Origin: Gorillibacterium massiliense | GTDB taxonomy: Bacteria; Bacillota; Bacilli; Paenibacillales; NBRC-103111 | Assembly (NCBI RefSeq): GCF_000455485.1 | Contig: NZ_CBQR020000100.1 | Location: 1 to 64,000, forward strand | Length of the DNA: 64,000 bases | Reading direction: 5' to 3' | Shown here: positions 54,005 to 63,511 of the stretch, in pieces | Numbering within the stretch: position 1 is the stretch's first letter | How the letters are laid out: every line of letters begins with the position of its first letter | Program-made: the position numbers and the translations under genes | The notes under the pieces: model-generated | What the model was told of the DNA's origin: nothing | What the model saw: the letters and a program-made list of their open reading frames with translations, nothing else | Databases searched by the model: none

Positions 54005-55336
54005 CTAGTCCTGTCCATCCCATTCCAGCATGAACTGTTCCACATATCCTTCCATAAACCGGTGCCGCTCTTCGGCGATGGCTTTAGCAGTCGCGGTATT
54101 GATGCGATCCCTCAGCTTAAAAAGCTTTTCATGGAAATGGTTGATCGCCGTGCTCTTGCCGTGCCGGTACTCCTCACGGGTCATCGTTTCACGAGGCAAT
54201 ATAGTAGGGTCATAAATCGGACGGCCGATATGCCCGGAATACAAAAAAGTCCGGGCGATGGCGATGGCGCCGATGGCATCCAGCCGGTCCGCATCCTGCA
54301 CGACCATCCCCTCCAGCGTGCGCATGGGCGGGTTCGTTCCGGCATTATAGGAGAGATTCGCGATGATCTCCATGATATGCCGGCGGTCCTCCTCCGTTAC
54401 AGGCTGGCGGTCCAGCCAATCTTGGACTTTTTGCAATCCACTTTCCTTGGAATCGTTCAGCTTCTCGTCTGCCACGTCATGCAGCAGCGCCGCTGTGACG
54501 CAGATGAAACGGTCGGCTCCTTCGGCTGCCGCCAGCTTTTCCGCTGATTGCCGAACCCGATGAATGTGCCACCAATCGTGGCCGGTAGTGTCGGCTTCAA
54601 GCTCCGCCCGGGCGAAACGTTCGGCTTCCCGCATGACCGCAACGTTTGCCGCCGCCCGCAAATAAGCCAGAATCAATGGATGAACGATGCCGCGAAGAGC
54701 CGAGCGTTCCGGCTGAAACAACGTGCCGACGTAAAAAGAATATCCGGCGAGTTCCATGATGCGCGGCTCGCCCAGGCTCTCCGTTCCGACCGTGCGCAAG
54801 CCGGCTTGTTCCAGCATGGGAGCGAACTCCGGGTTCGGCCCGTAATTGCATCTGCCATACTGCTCGGTTACCTGGTCACTGCCATAAGCTGCGGCGACTT
54901 TTGAGCCCGGAGAAAGATGAAAGGTATGCACCGTCTCGTTGACGGAGCAGGACAGTGGCGTGATCATCAAGAGGGAGCCGGTCGGATTTTCCTCCGCATG
55001 ATCCGCGTCCGTCAGCCCCAGCACATTCCGGGCAAACTCCAAAATCATGTGCTGGCAGCCGCCGCAGGTGCCGAGAAACGGCAGCTTCCGCTCACGTGCG
55101 TAACGAATGCCGTTAAGCGCCCCGGTCATGCTGGCGTACGGGCTGGCCGGAACCGTCCAGATGGCGTGAAACTTGGCCAGCTTCTCTTCATAATCCCGGT
55201 CTAGCTCTGGCGTCGGGATCCATTCGAAATCGGCGGGGTATCCCAGCTCCACTGCCGCCAACCGGATCGCTTCCGGAATGGCTTTGTGCGCCACGACTTG
55301 CGGGTTATAATCGCCGATCAATCCGATATGCAGCAT
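54005..55336 (-). CDS. CTP-synthase-type amidotransferase-like domain fused to an HD phosphohydrolase
   Basis: A 443-residue two-domain protein. Residues 1-228 resemble the C-terminal amidotransferase half of CTP synthase: nucleophile-like Cys91 in LGTCGGCQHMILEFARNVLG and LFQPE near 206-210, where Gln208 replaces the catalytic His of FHPE. Residues 240-443 are an HD domain of the YedJ/YpgQ kind: H253 (GHDWWHIHRV), H286-D287 (LLHDVADEK) and D350 (QDADRLDAIG). The N-terminal part recalls the stand-alone 'CTP synthase C-terminal region-related' family. The fusion's substrate is unknown; a nucleotide is the natural guess. SD is weak. Confidence 0.8.
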   Translation of the reverse strand: MLHIGLIGDYNPQVVAHKAIPEAIRLAAVELGYPADFEWIPTPELDRDYEEKLAKFHAIWTVPASPYASMTGALNGIRYARERKLPFLGTCGGCQHMILEFARNVLGLTDADHAEENPTGSLLMITPLSCSVNETVHTFHLSPGSKVAAAYGSDQVTEQYGRCNYGPNPEFAPMLEQAGLRTVGTESLGEPRIMELAGYSFYVGTLFQPERSALRGIVHPLILAYLRAAANVAVMREAERFARAELEADTTGHDWWHIHRVRQSAEKLAAAEGADRFICVTAALLHDVADEKLNDSKESGLQKVQDWLDRQPVTEEDRRHIMEIIANLSYNAGTNPPMRTLEGMVVQDADRLDAIGAIAIARTFLYSGHIGRPIYDPTILPRETMTREEYRHGKSTAINHFHEKLFKLRDRINTATAKAIAEERHRFMEGYVEQFMLEWDGQD

Positions 55337-55435
55337 CGTTTTCCCAACTTTCCGTTTTTTTATATCCTCGATTATAAACGTACGGAAGGTGGCAAGGATA
55401 CTTTTATTTCCATGAGCCCCAGGCTTTATCCCGAA

Positions 55436-57346
55436 CTATCCCTCTGCGCTTATTTCCTCAAGCAGATGAGTGATGATTTCCTTCACGGTTTTCGGCCCGA
55501 GGTCGACACCTCCGCGCTTACGGACGGAAACCGTCCCCGCCATCTGCTCCTGTTCCCCAAGGACGAGCATATAAGGCACTTTTTCCACTTGCGCCTCGCG
55601 GATTTTGTAGCCGAGCTTTTCACTCCGTGGGTCCACTTCCACACGTACGCCCGCTTGCTGGAGCGTTTCCTTAACCTCTAATGCGTATCCGATGAAGCTT
55701 TCCGCCACGGGAAGCAGCTTGACCTGCACGGGTGCCAGCCACAAGGGGAATGCGCCGCTGTAATGCTCGGTCAGGATGCCCATGAACCGGTCGATGGAGC
55801 CGAAAATCGCACGGTGGATCAAAACGGGACGGTGCTTGCGGCTGTCCTCTCCGATAAAGGAAAGATCGAATTTTTCCGGCATTTGAAAATCAAGCTGAAC
55901 CGTTCCGCACTGCCAGCTTCGCTTCAAAGCGTCGAGGATATGGAAATCAATCTTCGGCCCGTAAAACGCTCCGTCTCCCTCATTGATGCGGTAATCAACG
56001 CCCATCGTGTCCAACACGTTTTGCAGGGCAGCCTCCGCCCGATTCCAAAGTTCGTCCGAGCCCATGGAATCCTCGGGCCGTGTCGACAGCTCGATGCGGT
56101 AATCGAAGCCGAACACCTTGTATATACGGTCGATCAAGCCGATAGCCCGGCTCACTTCCTCCTGAATTTGATCCTCCCGCGCGAAAATATGAGCGTCATC
56201 CTGGCAAAAAGTCCGCACCCGCATCATCCCGCTGAGCGCCCCGGAAAACTCGTGGCGGTGCACCTGGCCGAACTCCATGAGGCGGATCGGCAGCTCCCGG
56301 TAGGAGTGCAGGTTGTTTTTATAGATGAGCATGTGGCCCGGGCAGTTCATCGGCTTCAAGGCGAAGGTCGTTTCGTCCACTTCGGTGAAGTACATGTTGT
56401 CCTTGTAATGATCCCAGTGCCCCGACTGCTCCCACATCCGTTTGTTCATCATCAGCGGCGAGCGAACTTCCTCGTACCCCAGTTTGATCTGCATCTCCCG
56501 GGAGAAGTTTTCCAGCACGGTCCGAATCGTCATGCCCTTGGGAAGATAAAACGGCATGCCTGGAGCTTCCTCGGAAAACATGAACAAACCCAGTTCCTTG
56601 CCTAGCTTGCGGTGGTCGCGCTTTTTCGCTTCCTCCAACAGATGCAGATGCTCCGTGAGCTCCGACTCCTTCGGGAAGGCGGTTCCGTAAATGCGCTGAA
56701 GCATTTTATTCGCCGCGTCTCCCCGCCAATACGCACCAGCGACGTGCTGCAGCTTAAAAGCTTTTAGCCTTCCTGTAGAAGGAAGATGAGGCCCGCGGCA
56801 AAGGTCGACAAACTCCCCTTGTTCATAGAGCGTAATTTCCGCTTCCTCAGGCAAGTCCCGGATCAGCTCCAGCTTCAGCGAGTCGTCGGTGGACTCGAAC
56901 AGCCTGATCGCCTCTTCCCGGCTGACAGCGCGCCGTATGATGGGATAATCCATCTGTGCGATGTTCCGCATCTCCTCTTCGATGGCGGCCAAATCATCCG
57001 GAGTCAGTGGAGTCTCCATATCGACGTCATAGTAAAATCCGTCGGCAATGACCGGCCCGATCGCCAGCTTTGCCTTGTTTCCATAAATCCGTTTGATCGC
57101 CTGAGCCATCAGATGGGCGGCGCTGTGCCGGTAAATGTCCAACCCATCCCTCGTATCCGGGGTTAAAATCTCGACATGATCGCCGTCCGCAATAACGCGG
57201 CTCAGGTCCACCGGCGCGCCGTTGATTTTTCCTGCAATGGCAGCCTTTTTCAAGCCAGAACTGATCGACTCCGCCACTTGCCCGACCGTGGTCCCTAGCG
57301 GATATTCCTTTCTTTTCCCGTCTGATAGCGTAATCTCGATTCCCAC
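55436..57346 (-). CDS. thrS: Threonyl-tRNA synthetase
   Basis: Class II synthetase charging tRNA-Thr. The 636 residues comprise an N-terminal TGS domain (GTTVGQVAESIS), an editing domain with HSAAHLMAQAIKR and the second zinc-editing cysteine region (FVDLCRGPHLPSTGR), the catalytic core with motif 2 (RVRTFCQDDAHIF) and the zinc Cys in MNCPGHMLIYK, and the anticodon-binding domain. GTG 57346 has AAGGAGGG seven bases upstream. It is preceded by a full T-box leader and a consensus-like promoter. Confidence 0.97.
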   Translation of the reverse strand: MGIEITLSDGKRKEYPLGTTVGQVAESISSGLKKAAIAGKINGAPVDLSRVIADGDHVEILTPDTRDGLDIYRHSAAHLMAQAIKRIYGNKAKLAIGPVIADGFYYDVDMETPLTPDDLAAIEEEMRNIAQMDYPIIRRAVSREEAIRLFESTDDSLKLELIRDLPEEAEITLYEQGEFVDLCRGPHLPSTGRLKAFKLQHVAGAYWRGDAANKMLQRIYGTAFPKESELTEHLHLLEEAKKRDHRKLGKELGLFMFSEEAPGMPFYLPKGMTIRTVLENFSREMQIKLGYEEVRSPLMMNKRMWEQSGHWDHYKDNMYFTEVDETTFALKPMNCPGHMLIYKNNLHSYRELPIRLMEFGQVHRHEFSGALSGMMRVRTFCQDDAHIFAREDQIQEEVSRAIGLIDRIYKVFGFDYRIELSTRPEDSMGSDELWNRAEAALQNVLDTMGVDYRINEGDGAFYGPKIDFHILDALKRSWQCGTVQLDFQMPEKFDLSFIGEDSRKHRPVLIHRAIFGSIDRFMGILTEHYSGAFPLWLAPVQVKLLPVAESFIGYALEVKETLQQAGVRVEVDPRSEKLGYKIREAQVEKVPYMLVLGEQEQMAGTVSVRKRGGVDLGPKTVKEIITHLLEEISAEG

Positions 57347-57353
57347 GATAAAA

Positions 57354-57674
57354 CCCTCCTTTGGATTTTTTGAACGCAAAAAAACGCATCTCTCCACCAA
57401 GGGACGAGTGCGTTCAGCTCGTGGTTCCACCCTCATTCGATTTGCTGCCGGTTATTCCGGGGAATTCCGCGTACAAGCAAATCCTTATTCGGAATCCGGT
57501 AACGGGGATCAAACGGCGGTGATTACTAACGGGCGTCAGCGGACGCTACCGATTCATCATCGCGGCTGCAAAGGGGTAACTTCCTTCTGGCCGCTGTAGA
57601 GGCTCTCACCTTTCACCCCATTCTCTGTACAGCCCTTGAAAGAAATCATGTCTTTGGTCATTGCCCTAATATTG
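57354..57674 (-). promoter_or_regulatory. T-box leader of thrS
   Basis: The T-box motif GAGGGTGGAACCACG lies at 57420-57434 on the minus strand. It is followed by the terminator ACGCA..CTC/GAG..TGCGT with seven T (about 57365-57412). Upstream are Stem I-like strings, including AGAGAATGGGGTGA and a candidate Thr specifier ACC in GGAAGTTACCCC. Uncharged tRNA-Thr should stabilise the antiterminator and switch thrS on. The specifier assignment is tentative. Confidence 0.92.
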
Positions 57675-57680
57675 GGATTT

Positions 57681-57709
57681 ATTATAACCAGTTGGTGCCG
57701 TACGGTCAA
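57681..57709 (-). promoter_or_regulatory. thrS promoter
   Basis: Minus strand: -35 TTGACC (57704-57709), 17-base spacer, -10 TATAAT (57681-57686), placing the start near 57674 at the beginning of the T-box leader. Confidence 0.88.
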
Positions 57710-57740
57710 CCGTCATTTGTCTCCCCTGTCCAATCGCCTG

Positions 57741-58250
57741 CTAAAGCTCCAAAAACCAGTGGTTGCTCTGCATCATCGATCCTTTCGGGTATTCAACCTC
57801 GCACGGGCCATCCAAGGTAAACCCGAGCTTCCTGCATACCCCATTGGAGCCGGGATTATCGATCGCTGGGAAAGCATGGATCGAGCGGTACTTTCTCTCG
57901 CGCTTAACGATGCCGATAACCTGAAGCATGGCCGCGGTAGCGAGCCCTTTGTTCTGATATAGCGGCAAAATACTCCAGCCCGTCTCGTAAACTTCTTCCC
58001 CTTGCCAGTCGCTGTCCCAGTATCCAACTGAGCCGACTTTTTCCCGATGCGGAAGTTGAACTACGCTAAACATATTTCCCGTTTTCTGCCCGGAAATATT
58101 CAAATACCGCTGATGCCGGTTCAGGAGTTTCTCCTCGGACTCCGGTCCGCCGAGATGCTCCGTCATTTCCGGAGTATTTTGCAAACGAAGCAAAACCAAA
58201 TCGTCCTCGGACCATGCCCGGAGTTCCACTTGCACAGCATCCTTCGCCAT
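57741..58250 (-). CDS. GNAT acetyltransferase (RimJ/RimL-like)
   Basis: A 169-residue acetyltransferase of the RimJ/RimL group: LRAWSEDDLVLL near the N terminus, acetyl-CoA loop LPLYQNKGLATAAM and the NPGSNGVCRKLGF motif that typifies acetyltransferase_3 proteins. The substrate is unknown. AAAGGCGG precedes ATG 58250. It lies upstream of thrS on the same strand but the thrS promoter sits between them. Confidence 0.88.
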   Translation of the reverse strand: MAKDAVQVELRAWSEDDLVLLRLQNTPEMTEHLGGPESEEKLLNRHQRYLNISGQKTGNMFSVVQLPHREKVGSVGYWDSDWQGEEVYETGWSILPLYQNKGLATAAMLQVIGIVKRERKYRSIHAFPAIDNPGSNGVCRKLGFTLDGPCEVEYPKGSMMQSNHWFLEL

Positions 58251-58556
58251 TTATTCGCCGCCTTTCAAGAACGTATGTTCTATATCAAGGGTAACTGAAA
58301 ATGAGCAGGTGTGCAACTCCCCATCGGAAGTTCACAAAAAATATATAAGCCATTTGTTAGGATTGTACAAATTTCGCGAAGTTTCGACATGGAAGCCTTT
58401 ACCAAACTCTACTATAATTAAAAGAAACTATTTTCTCTTTTAAGGATATTTTTCCTCGATCACTAAAATTAAGGAGGCGGAGATCGCTCCGAATCGCACT
58501 TTTCTTTTTTGAAAGTTACAACCTTTATCCCTATTTCGCTTTGGAGGTAATCGATA
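58251..58556. other. Leader region of the SLH-protein gene
   Basis: No gene. A TATAAT lies at 58411-58416 on the plus strand without a convincing -35; it leaves a 5' leader of about 135 bases ending in GGAGG before TTG 58557. No riboswitch was recognised. Confidence 0.4.
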
Positions 58557-61500
58557 TTGAAAAAGACCAATAAACGTATGATATTATTTTTGCTTGTCTG
58601 GATGATGATCATCATGACGGTAGCGACTCCGGTTTCGGCTCAATCCTTCCGGGATGCTAAAGGCCACTGGGCGCAAGCCGCAATCGAGAAATGGAGCGAC
58701 TACGGGGTTGTAAACGGATCCAATGGAACGTTCAAACCCAATGCCGACATAACGAGAGCAGAATTTGCAGCCATGCTCAATAACACGATGAAATACATAG
58801 AAAAAGGTGAGAATCCTTTTTCTGATTTGAAGAGCAATGACTGGTATGCCGACGCCATTTTGAAGCTGCATGCCGCAGGTGTTCTTAATGGATCGGACGG
58901 CAAAGCATCTCCTGTTGGACAACTGACTCGCCAGGAAGCCGCCGTCATGATCGCGCACGCTTTTCATATGGATGACACCTCGTCAACAGCCAGTGTTTTC
59001 AAGGATAATGACGCCATTGCCTCTTGGGCCAAGGGTGCTGTCGCCGCCCTGTCCGCGAAAAAGGTACTAAACGGTATGCCGGATGGAACCTTCCAGCCAT
59101 TATCCCACCTAACGAAAGCAGAAGCGGTTACGATTTTAAACAATTTGCTGCAAGTGCTAATCACGAAATCCGGAACGTATTCCGAGAATGTTCAAGGCAA
59201 TGCCTTGATCAACACGGGTGGAGTCACCTTACAGAATTCGAGCATTTCGGGGGATCTCTATATCGCTCCTGGCGTGGGAGAAGGCGAAGTGACCCTGAAC
59301 AACGTCAAAATCGCCGGTTCCGTGATCGTCCAAGGGGGCGGGGAGCATTCGGTGATCTTGAATAGCGTCAGTGTCGGAGGCTCCTTGATCGTCAATAAAG
59401 CTGGCGGCAAAATCCGCATTGTCGCAACAGGAACAACCTCCGTATCTGTCGTCAGGCTCGAGAGCGGAGCGCTGTTGGTAACCAAGGAACTGTCGGCCGG
59501 CGGCGGGATTGAAACCGTCGAAATCCCGGCAAGTCTCGCAGCAGATCAAAAAATCGTCCTGGAAGGCACGTTTGCGAAAGTGACCAACTATGCGAAATCC
59601 GCCAACATCACAGCCAACGGCACGATCAAAGAGTTGGATGCCCAAGCGGATACTGCCGTAACCGGGAATGTTACCATCGACAAATATTCAGGTACTGACG
59701 GCGTTGCGATTACCGTAAATGACAAATCTGTTCAGCCCGGACAGAATAGCGGTGGTGGTGGCTTCTTCGGGGGCGGCGGAGGTGGCGGTGCCCAAATCAT
59801 CGCGGTAACCGGCGTATCCATTGACTCATCCGACGCTACGATGGTCATCGGTGAGACAAAAACATTAACGGCTACCGTTCTACCAAGCAATGCGACTAAC
59901 AATAAGGTTACGTGGACTGTCGCCGATGGCAGCACTAACGTCATCACCGTCAGCCAAACCGGCGTCGTCACCGCCGTAGGTAAAGGAACAAAGAACGTCA
60001 AGGTTGTAACGGATGACGGCAGCAAAACAAACCAGATCGCCATAACGGTCGTTGGCCAGGAACAAGCCATCTTCACCGCCATTGAAAAGGATTATCTCGG
60101 AACAAATGCAAGCCGCAACGCGATTATGGCAGACTTGAATCTTATAACGTCCCTGCCGGCATATCCCGGCGTCTCGATCGCTTGGAGTTCGGACAAGGAG
60201 GGCGTTTTATCTGCCGTCGGAAAAGTAACGAGAGGCAACGACGACCAAATCGTCAACCTCACCGCAACCGTAAGCGGAAGCATTTCAGGAACGAAAACCT
60301 ACGAAATGATCGTCCGCGAAGAAGGCGTGATCAGCGTGGAAACCAGCGATTATATCGATTCGTATTTTGCCGACGGTTACCCGCAGGCCTATATGAAAAA
60401 CGGATCGCTTTGGGTTCGATATAAGCTGACGAAACCGGCGGAAGTGTTCATGACCGTCGATTCGCTGCCCGACTCCCCACAATCGGACATACAGGCTGTG
60501 CTTGAAGGCTACTCTGGTAAAAATCGCAATATCGACTATGTGGGAGATTATCCTTATTTCAACATCGAAGCCTCCCAAGTCAATCAAATCCAAGAATTTC
60601 AAACGGTGAGCGACCCGGGACACATTGGCTCGGCTCGCGTGAACTTCGTTATCCGCGATAAAACCAATCATCTTTCCAGCGATGTAACATCTATTTTGCT
60701 GAAGCACACTCATCCGACTTACGAATACTCGCCAAGCCCTTTTACCATAGCGATCAATCAGGCGTTGTCAAAAATTTACGTTCACTTCACGACTTATTTG
60801 AATGAAAAGAGTTCAATAGTCCCCGGGGACTTTACATTAGACAGCGCCGGGTCCATAACAAAAGCCAGCATTGTAAACTCCCCCGATCCCGCACATGGAG
60901 GCGCCTATATTGCACTTGATGTCAGTGGCCTAGCTACGAATTCCTATTATGGAACTCTTCATTTATCATACAAAGGGAATAGTTTGCAGGACTATTCAGG
61001 TCGGTCCATTCACGAATTCTCCAATATGGTTGTATCGACCCACGAGCAAGCTGCCCGCGTCATGGTTAGCCCCGACCGAAAGAAGGTAATGGCTCGAATA
61101 TACCCAAGTTGGGATTCTTCAGGGATTGGCGGAATCGAAAATAACCCGAGCAATCGCATAACGGTTTCCGTTGGAGACGCCGTATATCAGCCTGCCGCCA
61201 CTGCTTATGAAGACATCCGCATCATGAAGACCTTTTATTTCACTTTCGCCGAACCGCTTCCGAAAGGGAATGTCACCCTCAAAATCGACACATCTGGAAT
61301 GACAGACCTGGCCATGGATCCATTCACAGATCCGATCATGTCGACGCTAGTTTTTCAACTTGACTATGCAGGTACGCCGACCGCCTCTTATAAGGATGGC
61401 TACTTGAAGCTTACGTTCGCTAACGGCTTTATAGCGGATACACTGAGCTCGGCAGCAGGATTGGTGGTTCGTATTGGAGGGGTTGATTACACTCTACGAG

Positions 61501-61748
61501 GATTCATCGCTAAGCCCGACCCGTTTATCCAACCGGAGAAAAATGCATGGAATGTTTACGCCATCGACTTGAACGATAAATATTCGTCTCACATTAAGAA
61601 TGTGATCGAAAATGCTTTCAGAAACGGGCAGCAGGTCCAGGTGAAATACATGAAAACGAATGGTGCAAATCCACTTCAGTTAGGTGATTCCATGGGAACG
61701 CTTGTTGATGACTTCGACTATGTGACGGTCACGCCATCTCCCAACTAA
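58557..61748 (+). CDS. Large SLH-domain cell-surface protein with bactofilin-like and BIG2 domains
   Basis: A 1063-residue exported protein. Signal peptide (to about 28, VSAQS); three SLH domains (about 30-70, 88-130, 145-195) that bind pyruvylated wall polymer; a repetitive region (about 200-390) with the alternating pattern of a right-handed beta-helix (SISGDLYIAP, VKIAGSVIVQGG, VSVGGSLIVN); a Gly-rich linker near 395-412 ending in seven Gly; a BIG2 domain (ITGVS/VTGVSIDSS...KNVKVVTDDG); a second Ig-like domain; and about 450 residues I cannot assign. TTG 58557 has GGAGG nine bases upstream. Role unknown, S-layer or surface scaffold. Confidence 0.9.
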   Translation: MKKTNKRMILFLLVWMMIIMTVATPVSAQSFRDAKGHWAQAAIEKWSDYGVVNGSNGTFKPNADITRAEFAAMLNNTMKYIEKGENPFSDLKSNDWYADAILKLHAAGVLNGSDGKASPVGQLTRQEAAVMIAHAFHMDDTSSTASVFKDNDAIASWAKGAVAALSAKKVLNGMPDGTFQPLSHLTKAEAVTILNNLLQVLITKSGTYSENVQGNALINTGGVTLQNSSISGDLYIAPGVGEGEVTLNNVKIAGSVIVQGGGEHSVILNSVSVGGSLIVNKAGGKIRIVATGTTSVSVVRLESGALLVTKELSAGGGIETVEIPASLAADQKIVLEGTFAKVTNYAKSANITANGTIKELDAQADTAVTGNVTIDKYSGTDGVAITVNDKSVQPGQNSGGGGFFGGGGGGGAQIIAVTGVSIDSSDATMVIGETKTLTATVLPSNATNNKVTWTVADGSTNVITVSQTGVVTAVGKGTKNVKVVTDDGSKTNQIAITVVGQEQAIFTAIEKDYLGTNASRNAIMADLNLITSLPAYPGVSIAWSSDKEGVLSAVGKVTRGNDDQIVNLTATVSGSISGTKTYEMIVREEGVISVETSDYIDSYFADGYPQAYMKNGSLWVRYKLTKPAEVFMTVDSLPDSPQSDIQAVLEGYSGKNRNIDYVGDYPYFNIEASQVNQIQEFQTVSDPGHIGSARVNFVIRDKTNHLSSDVTSILLKHTHPTYEYSPSPFTIAINQALSKIYVHFTTYLNEKSSIVPGDFTLDSAGSITKASIVNSPDPAHGGAYIALDVSGLATNSYYGTLHLSYKGNSLQDYSGRSIHEFSNMVVSTHEQAARVMVSPDRKKVMARIYPSWDSSGIGGIENNPSNRITVSVGDAVYQPAATAYEDIRIMKTFYFTFAEPLPKGNVTLKIDTSGMTDLAMDPFTDPIMSTLVFQLDYAGTPTASYKDGYLKLTFANGFIADTLSSAAGLVVRIGGVDYTLRGFIAKPDPFIQPEKNAWNVYAIDLNDKYSSHIKNVIENAFRNGQQVQVKYMKTNGANPLQLGDSMGTLVDDFDYVTVTPSPN

Positions 61749-61766
61749 TCATGCTCTCCCTCTTCC

Positions 61767-61805
61767 GAGATTGCCTTTGGTTTCCGAACCGGGCAATCTC
61801 TTTTT
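61767..61805 (+). terminator. Terminator after the SLH-protein gene
   Basis: GAGATTGCC/GGCAATCTC perfect 9-bp stem followed by TTTTT. Confidence 0.92.
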
Positions 61806-61888
61806 CATGTCCGCATCGCCCTCATATTCTTTTCCCAGCAAAAATAGTATGCTAAAAACAAAAAGAGAACCGATGGGAGTGTTGACGG

Positions 61889-62545
61889 ATGGCGGTAAAG
61901 GTTGCCCTCTTTGACTTCGACGGGACGCTAGCGGATACGTTGCCTTTGGCATTCCGGTCATTTCAGTCCGTATTTGCGAAATACGATCAGCGGATAGTTA
62001 CGAAAGAGGAGCTCGTGAAGATGTTCGGGCCGACGGAAGACGGAATCCTTTCGGCTAACCTAGCCAATGCCACCGTACTGGCCGATGCGACGCGCCATTT
62101 TTACGACGTGTATAAACAAGACCACCGGCAAGTCGTCCACCCCCACCCGGACATCCTCTCACTGCTGCAGACACTCAAGGAACACGGCATCCGCATCGGC
62201 GTGATCACCGGAAAAAGCCGGAGAGCCTACGAGATATCAGCGGAAGCGTTGGAGATGGCGCCATTTTTCGATCTGGTCATCACCGGGGACGATGTGGAAC
62301 GACCGAAGCCCGACCCCGAGGGCGTGCTGAAAGCAATGACAACCCTAAACGGGCACAAAGAGGATACCATCTTCCTGGGCGACAGCATCGCCGACGTCAA
62401 GGCAGGGCAGGCGGCAGGTGTCCGCACCTTCGCTGTGCAATGGCTATCCACCTCCCAAAGCTCCGAATTCGAGCTGAGTCCGGAACACATCTATCGAACG
62501 GTTCCGCCCTTTCTCGACTGGGTATTCGGTGAAAATAAGGAATAA
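61889..62545 (+). CDS. HAD phosphatase (PpaX/Gph-like)
   Basis: A 218-residue HAD-IA phosphatase: motif I LFDFDGTLADT, motif II ITGKSRR, the lysine of motif III in VERPKPDPEG and motif IV LGDSIADVKAG. An alpha-helical C1 cap lies between. The type resembles PpaX/phosphoglycolate phosphatase, but the substrate is not certain. GGGAG precedes ATG 61889. It is followed after 89 bases by murI on the same strand. Confidence 0.9.
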   Translation: MAVKVALFDFDGTLADTLPLAFRSFQSVFAKYDQRIVTKEELVKMFGPTEDGILSANLANATVLADATRHFYDVYKQDHRQVVHPHPDILSLLQTLKEHGIRIGVITGKSRRAYEISAEALEMAPFFDLVITGDDVERPKPDPEGVLKAMTTLNGHKEDTIFLGDSIADVKAGQAAGVRTFAVQWLSTSQSSEFELSPEHIYRTVPPFLDWVFGENKE

Positions 62546-62634
62546 AGGCGCGTTCATGTTGCTCCGAGGGGCACACTCGCTATATGCTATAGGAAGACAT
62601 CATTCCAATCTCTTGCGATAGGAGTCACCCCTCT

Positions 62635-63429
62635 ATGACAATTGGCTTCTTCGACTCCGGTATTGGCGGGGTTACGGTATTGGCAGAATCGCTGCGTCGG
62701 CTCCCAGCGGAGGATTACCTGTATATGGCCGACACGCTGCATGTTCCATACGGCACGAAATCGAAAGAGGATGTGCAGATATACGTTCTTGAAGCGGTGG
62801 ACCGGATGATCCGGCAAGGCATTGATGCTCTTGTAGTAGCTTGCAACACCGCAACCAGCATCACTATAAATGAATTAAGGGAGCGCTATTCGCTTCCGAT
62901 CATCGGTATGGAGCCGGCGGTTAAACCGGCAGTGGAAATGAACCGGGCGACAGGAAAAAAAGTGCTCGTATTCGCCACCCCCCTCACCTTGCAGCAGCCG
63001 AGATATTACGCCCTAGTGTCCCGGGTAGACGAGGAAGGTATCGTGGAATCCTTACCGTTGCCTGAACTTGTCCATTACTGCGAAGCGCTTCAGTTTGATC
63101 GAAAAATAATGGGTGATTACTTTCGCTCCAAGCTTGCTTCCTACGATCTAAACAATTACGGCATTGTAGTCTTGGGCTGCACCCACTATATCTACTATGA
63201 AGAGATTTTGCGGGAGCTCTTACCGCCTCATATCCAGATTGTTGACGGGAACGTCGGTACCGTCAGACGGCTTATGGCGCAGTTGACCCGCTACGGAATC
63301 ACAGCCGACAAAGGAAGCGGCCGTGTGCGGTTCATGTGCACCGGCGATGAGCCCGAATATCTGGCCAAAATGCAAACTGCCCTGACTTTGCTTCAGGAAG
63401 CGGCGGTTACTCCGGTTTCCTCCGAATGA
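62635..63429 (+). CDS. murI: Glutamate racemase
   Basis: Cofactor-independent racemase producing D-glutamate for peptidoglycan. The 264-residue sequence has FDSGIGGVTVL, the first catalytic Cys in VACNTATS and the second in LGCTHY with the following His, all intact. GATAGGAG lies before ATG 62635. A bidirectional terminator follows. With murA and the PBP this is the third wall-synthesis gene in the window, though not linked to them. Confidence 0.94.
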   Translation: MTIGFFDSGIGGVTVLAESLRRLPAEDYLYMADTLHVPYGTKSKEDVQIYVLEAVDRMIRQGIDALVVACNTATSITINELRERYSLPIIGMEPAVKPAVEMNRATGKKVLVFATPLTLQQPRYYALVSRVDEEGIVESLPLPELVHYCEALQFDRKIMGDYFRSKLASYDLNNYGIVVLGCTHYIYYEEILRELLPPHIQIVDGNVGTVRRLMAQLTRYGITADKGSGRVRFMCTGDEPEYLAKMQTALTLLQEAAVTPVSSE

Positions 63430-63465
63430 GGCGGAACTAAGGCTACAACTCCCCATACCGAAAAC

Positions 63466-63499
63466 AAACGCCCTCCATACTGCCGGAGGGCGTTTGTTT
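63466..63499. terminator. Bidirectional terminator
   Basis: AAACGCCCTCC/GGAGGGCGTTT, an 11-bp stem, followed by GTTT on either strand, between murI and the convergent partial gene. Confidence 0.85.
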
Positions 63500-63511
63500 A
63501 GAAAAAGGCGT

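Noticed and set aside
54005..55336. Selenocysteine in the amidotransferase-like domain
   Set aside because: Some related proteins are named (seleno)protein, but the codons at the GTCGGC motif are ordinary Cys codons and no in-frame TGA or SECIS is seen.
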